Part shown: one piece after another, positions 13,028-15,399 of the stretch
Numbering within the stretch: position 1 is the first letter of the stretch
Layout of the letters: every line of letters begins with the position of its first letter
Assembly (NCBI GenBank): GCA_002401365.1
Contig: NVSW01000018.1
Span: forward strand, 1 to 15,399
Direction of reading: 5' to 3'
DNA from: Piscirickettsiaceae bacterium
Lineage (GTDB): Bacteria > Pseudomonadota > Gammaproteobacteria > Methylococcales > Cycloclasticaceae
Length of the DNA stretch: 15,399 nt
Translations under genes and position numbers: made by a program
The notes under the pieces: generated by a model
Seen by the model: the letters and a program-made list of their open reading frames with translations, nothing else
Databases searched by the model: none
Told to the model about the DNA's origin: nothing

Positions 13028-14494
13028 GTGCCAGTTATAACATTACCCGATGGAAGTACACGCGAATTTTCTAACGCTGTTAGTGTGTTAGAGGTGGCGG
13101 CAGATATTGGTGCAGGCCTTGCGAAAGCAACGATTGCAGGCAAGGTTGATGATGTGTTGGTTGATGGCTCTTATGTCATCGATAAGGACGCAACGCTATC
13201 GATTGTGACCTCGCGTGATGAAGAAGGCATCGAGGTTATTCGTCATTCTGCTGCACATTTGATGGCGCAGGCGGTTAAGCAATTATTTCCAGGCGCGCAA
13301 GTAACGATTGGCCCTGTGATTGATAATGGGTTTTTCTATGACTTTGCGTTTGAACGTTCATTTACACCGGATGATGTGGCGCGGATTGAAAAAAGAATGG
13401 CAGAATTAGCGAATGAGTCGATTCAAGTGACTCGTTCTGAACTGTCTCGTAATGATGCAGTGGCTTTTTTCAGAGAGAAAGGCGAAGAGTATAAAGCTAA
13501 AATAATTGAAGATATTCCAGAAAGCGACGTTTTGTCACTGTACTCACAAGGTGACTTTACGGATTTATGTAGAGGGCCGCATGTTCCCCATACAGGTTTT
13601 TTAAAAGCCATTAAGTTAACCAAAATAGCGGGGGCTTATTGGCGAGGTGATTCCAATAACGAAATGCTTCAACGTATTTATGGTACAGCGTGGGGCGATA
13701 AAAAATCACTCAAGAAATACCTGCATAGAATAGAAGAAGCTGAGAAACGTGATCACCGGAAAATATCCAAAGCATTAGATCTATTTCATATTCAAGAAGA
13801 AGCGCCAGGGATGATTTTTTGGCACGATGCGGGCTTGAGTATTTACCGTACCATTGAACAATACATTCGTTCAAAGCTTCAAGAACATAATTATATAGAA
13901 GTGCGTACGCCACAATTGGTTGATAAGTCGTTGTGGGAAAAATCGGGTCATTGGGATAAGTTCCACGACGATATGTTTACGGTGGAATCTGATAGCCGTG
14001 AATATGCAGTAAAGCCGATGAACTGCCCGTGTCACGTACAAATTTACAACCAAGGGTTAAAAAGTTACCGTGATTTGCCATTAAGAATGGCAGAGTTTGG
14101 CTCCTGTCATCGTAATGAGCCATCCGGTACGTTGCATGGCTTAATGCGATTGCGGAACTTTATTCAAGACGATGCGCATATTTTTTGTACCGAAGAGCAA
14201 ATTCAGTCAGAAGTGTCTGAGTTTATCGATTTGTTGTATGAAGTGTATGCAGATTTTGGTTTTACTGAGATTATTATTAAACTGTCAACACGCCCTGAAA
14301 AACGCGTGGGTTCTGATGCTGATTGGGACAAAGCTGAAAAAGCGCTGGCCGTCCCATATGGACCATCTATAAGAAATTCGTTCGGGGAAAATCCATGGGT
14401 CTGGATTACTAACGGGTATTTATGTCCTGTTTTGAAATCGGGGGGATATAGAAGTCCCGCATTCCATTTTCTCCCATTACTATCTATCCAGTGA
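13028..14494 (+). CDS. thrS: Threonyl-tRNA synthetase, 3'-truncated at an abrupt junction
   Basis: ThrRS charges tRNA-Thr with threonine and edits mischarged serine. The GTG at 13028 gives the standard N-terminus PVITLPDGS. Present are the TGS domain (about 1-62), the editing domain with the H-x-x-x-H metal-site motif (His73, His77) and DFTDLCRGPH (about 177-186), and the start of the class II catalytic core with NCPCH (zinc ligand near Cys333), FGSCHRNEPSG (motif 2) and a second zinc ligand near His384. True ThrRS sequence stops after residue 440 (AEKAL, ending at 14347). The remaining 48 codons to the stop at 14492-14494 are antisense of an unrelated peptidase gene. Motif 3, the third zinc ligand and the anticodon-binding domain, about 200 residues, are missing. 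ThrRS is normally essential, so this copy cannot be the functional one as written. It was probably followed by infC in the source genome (usual order, inferred). Confidence 0.93.
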   Translation: MPVITLPDGSTREFSNAVSVLEVAADIGAGLAKATIAGKVDDVLVDGSYVIDKDATLSIVTSRDEEGIEVIRHSAAHLMAQAVKQLFPGAQVTIGPVIDNGFFYDFAFERSFTPDDVARIEKRMAELANESIQVTRSELSRNDAVAFFREKGEEYKAKIIEDIPESDVLSLYSQGDFTDLCRGPHVPHTGFLKAIKLTKIAGAYWRGDSNNEMLQRIYGTAWGDKKSLKKYLHRIEEAEKRDHRKISKALDLFHIQEEAPGMIFWHDAGLSIYRTIEQYIRSKLQEHNYIEVRTPQLVDKSLWEKSGHWDKFHDDMFTVESDSREYAVKPMNCPCHVQIYNQGLKSYRDLPLRMAEFGSCHRNEPSGTLHGLMRLRNFIQDDAHIFCTEEQIQSEVSEFIDLLYEVYADFGFTEIIIKLSTRPEKRVGSDADWDKAEKALAVPYGPSIRNSFGENPWVWITNGYLCPVLKSGGYRSPAFHFLPLLSIQ

Positions 14495-15399
14495 ATTTCT
14501 TCTGTTTTCCCAAATGTTAGATTCCGAAACTGTGGATTGAAATCTGTAATAATTTTTTTGTGACCGGTTAATCTATCCCGCGCCATAATTTCTGGAGGAG
14601 TATTTAGACCTTGATGAATAGAAAGGATGATACGTGAACTGTGATCTGGATTTTCCATCTTTGGCGGAGAAACCACTTGGACCCATTCTCTGTTCTCCTT
14701 CACAAAAAGCTTGTCCGGCAGACTTTCCCAATGGTCATTCACTTGCTCGATTCTTAGTAGCCCATTTGGTTTCATATTAAACTGGAGGAATTGGCCATTT
14801 GAAATTGTTTTATCTTCCAATGAATTTGGACCTCTGTAAGCTGCTTTCACCAAATGTTGCGTGATTGGTGTGATCGTTCCAGTGTCGATATTATATTCAA
14901 CCGTTGAAAATGTCTGACTGCGGAGCTTCCGCTCCTTTTCATCTTTAATATTCAGAGGTAATGCGGTGTTGGCAAGGATCACACTCTTACTATCCTTCAA
15001 CCAATGAACCCCGATATTGCCGCCAACATACAGCCCGGTGGGCGCATTAAAAACAGGTCTAGCCTTTCCGGTCGATATGTCCAAAAGACTGAATTGAGTT
15101 AAGAAGTCTTCTCGGGGAAGCATGGTGTTTTCATCAAAATCTTTGAAAGCATGCCTGTAAAAATCATTTTTCAGATAATCATAACCATTCAGCCATAATT
15201 CGGGTGGGCTCTTGTTTGTTGTAAGGACGATTGCTTGTTTTCCATCCGGTGAGAGCCAGATATCCGTTGGGAAAAAACCAGAATTAACCTGTCCTGCAGA
15301 TAACAACTCTTCCGAGTGGCCTATCTTTTGTATATAATATTGAACCGCTGGCATGGGAAATTCCCAATCTCGATCAATAACATACTGCATATTCTTCAC
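14203..15399 (-). CDS. S9 prolyl-oligopeptidase-type peptidase, fragment truncated at both ends
   Basis: About 350 residues of an S9-family serine peptidase run right to left from beyond the window edge. The visible part covers WD/Kelch-like propeller strands (ISPDG-like DIWLSPDGKQ, FSLLDISTGKARPVF, GVHWLKDSKSVIL, MARDRLTGHKKI) and the opening of the alpha/beta-hydrolase domain (WIDSNGRKWNAGLLYPPDFKTG, YPLVIQTHGF, DGPYGTA). The catalytic Ser, Asp and His would follow, but the sequence breaks at about 14347; the last 49 codons to 14203 are antisense thrS. The 5' end is open at 15399, so the true start lies outside. The wording of these motifs resembles S9 proteins of acidobacteria and related taxa and the lasso-peptide isopeptidase relatives more than gammaproteobacterial ones, but that is recalled resemblance. 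It probably belongs to a different genome from the rest of the window. Confidence 0.7.
   Translation of the reverse strand: MKNMQYVIDRDWEFPMPAVQYYIQKIGHSEELLSAGQVNSGFFPTDIWLSPDGKQAIVLTTNKSPPELWLNGYDYLKNDFYRHAFKDFDENTMLPREDFLTQFSLLDISTGKARPVFNAPTGLYVGGNIGVHWLKDSKSVILANTALPLNIKDEKERKLRSQTFSTVEYNIDTGTITPITQHLVKAAYRGPNSLEDKTISNGQFLQFNMKPNGLLRIEQVNDHWESLPDKLFVKENREWVQVVSPPKMENPDHSSRIILSIHQGLNTPPEIMARDRLTGHKKIITDFNPQFRNLTFGKTEEIHWIDSNGRKWNAGLLYPPDFKTGHKYPLVIQTHGFSPNEFLIDGPYGTASAFSALSQSASEPTRFSGRVDSLIIISVKPKSAYTSYNKSINSDTSD
14345..14353. other. Chimeric breakpoint between thrS and an antisense S9 peptidase gene
   Basis: thrS homology (plus strand) ends after the Leu codon at 14345-14347, and S9 peptidase homology (minus strand, ...DGPYGTA) ends at about 14347-14350. 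Two coding sequences in opposite orientations are both truncated internally at the same base pair or two. There is no transposon end, tRNA or long repeat at the join. Confidence 0.85.

Noticed and set aside
1..15399. CRISPR array, insertion sequence or transposase
   Set aside because: No evenly spaced repeat-spacer pattern and no transposase-like protein was found; the only direct repeats are the short ones in hsdS.

Overview
The window looks like a chromosomal segment of a gammaproteobacterium of moderate G+C. The evidence is gammaproteobacterial-type UvrB, ThrRS and class I aspartate aminotransferase sequences, two tRNA genes with encoded CCA, and sigma70-type promoters. The exact genus cannot be read from the sequence; a Thiotrichales/Piscirickettsiales-like lineage is a guess.

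Region 1 (1-8705) is a decaying type I restriction-modification locus carrying cargo. Intact hsdM and hsdS overlap, so the methyltransferase half looks functional. hsdS carries a GC-rich, repeat-rich insert in the linker between its two recognition domains. Behind it lie a DUF6933-like gene and the broken 5' end of a RhuM-type gene. A compact cassette follows: a DUF3800 gene translationally coupled to a small gene resembling BECR-fold (barnase/EndoU/colicin/RelE) nucleases. Immediately after it, on the opposite strand, is a predicted structured small RNA of about 74 nt with its own sigma70-like promoter and a textbook terminator. hsdR follows but is broken by three separate small deletions (about -1, -4 and -2 nt). 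Its C-terminus runs into the terminator of a host tRNA-Asn gene, so the locus would probably methylate DNA without restricting it.

Region 2 (8673-12984) is ordinary core chromosome: tRNA-Asn and aspC on the minus strand, then uvrB, a small DUF4870 membrane protein and tRNA-Val(GAC) on the plus strand. Both tRNA promoters have 17-bp spacers and GC-rich discriminators.

Region 3 (13028-15399) starts as normal thrS. At about 14347 it switches abruptly to the antisense of an unrelated S9 prolyl-oligopeptidase-type gene that runs off the right edge. Both genes are cut at the same point. This is either an assembly or cloning chimera or a drastic rearrangement, and the last kilobase should not be assumed to come from the same genome.

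The best candidate for an undescribed system is the DUF3800 + BECR-like protein + small RNA cassette at about 4184-5468, lodged between hsdS and hsdR where it appears to have displaced most of a rhuM gene.
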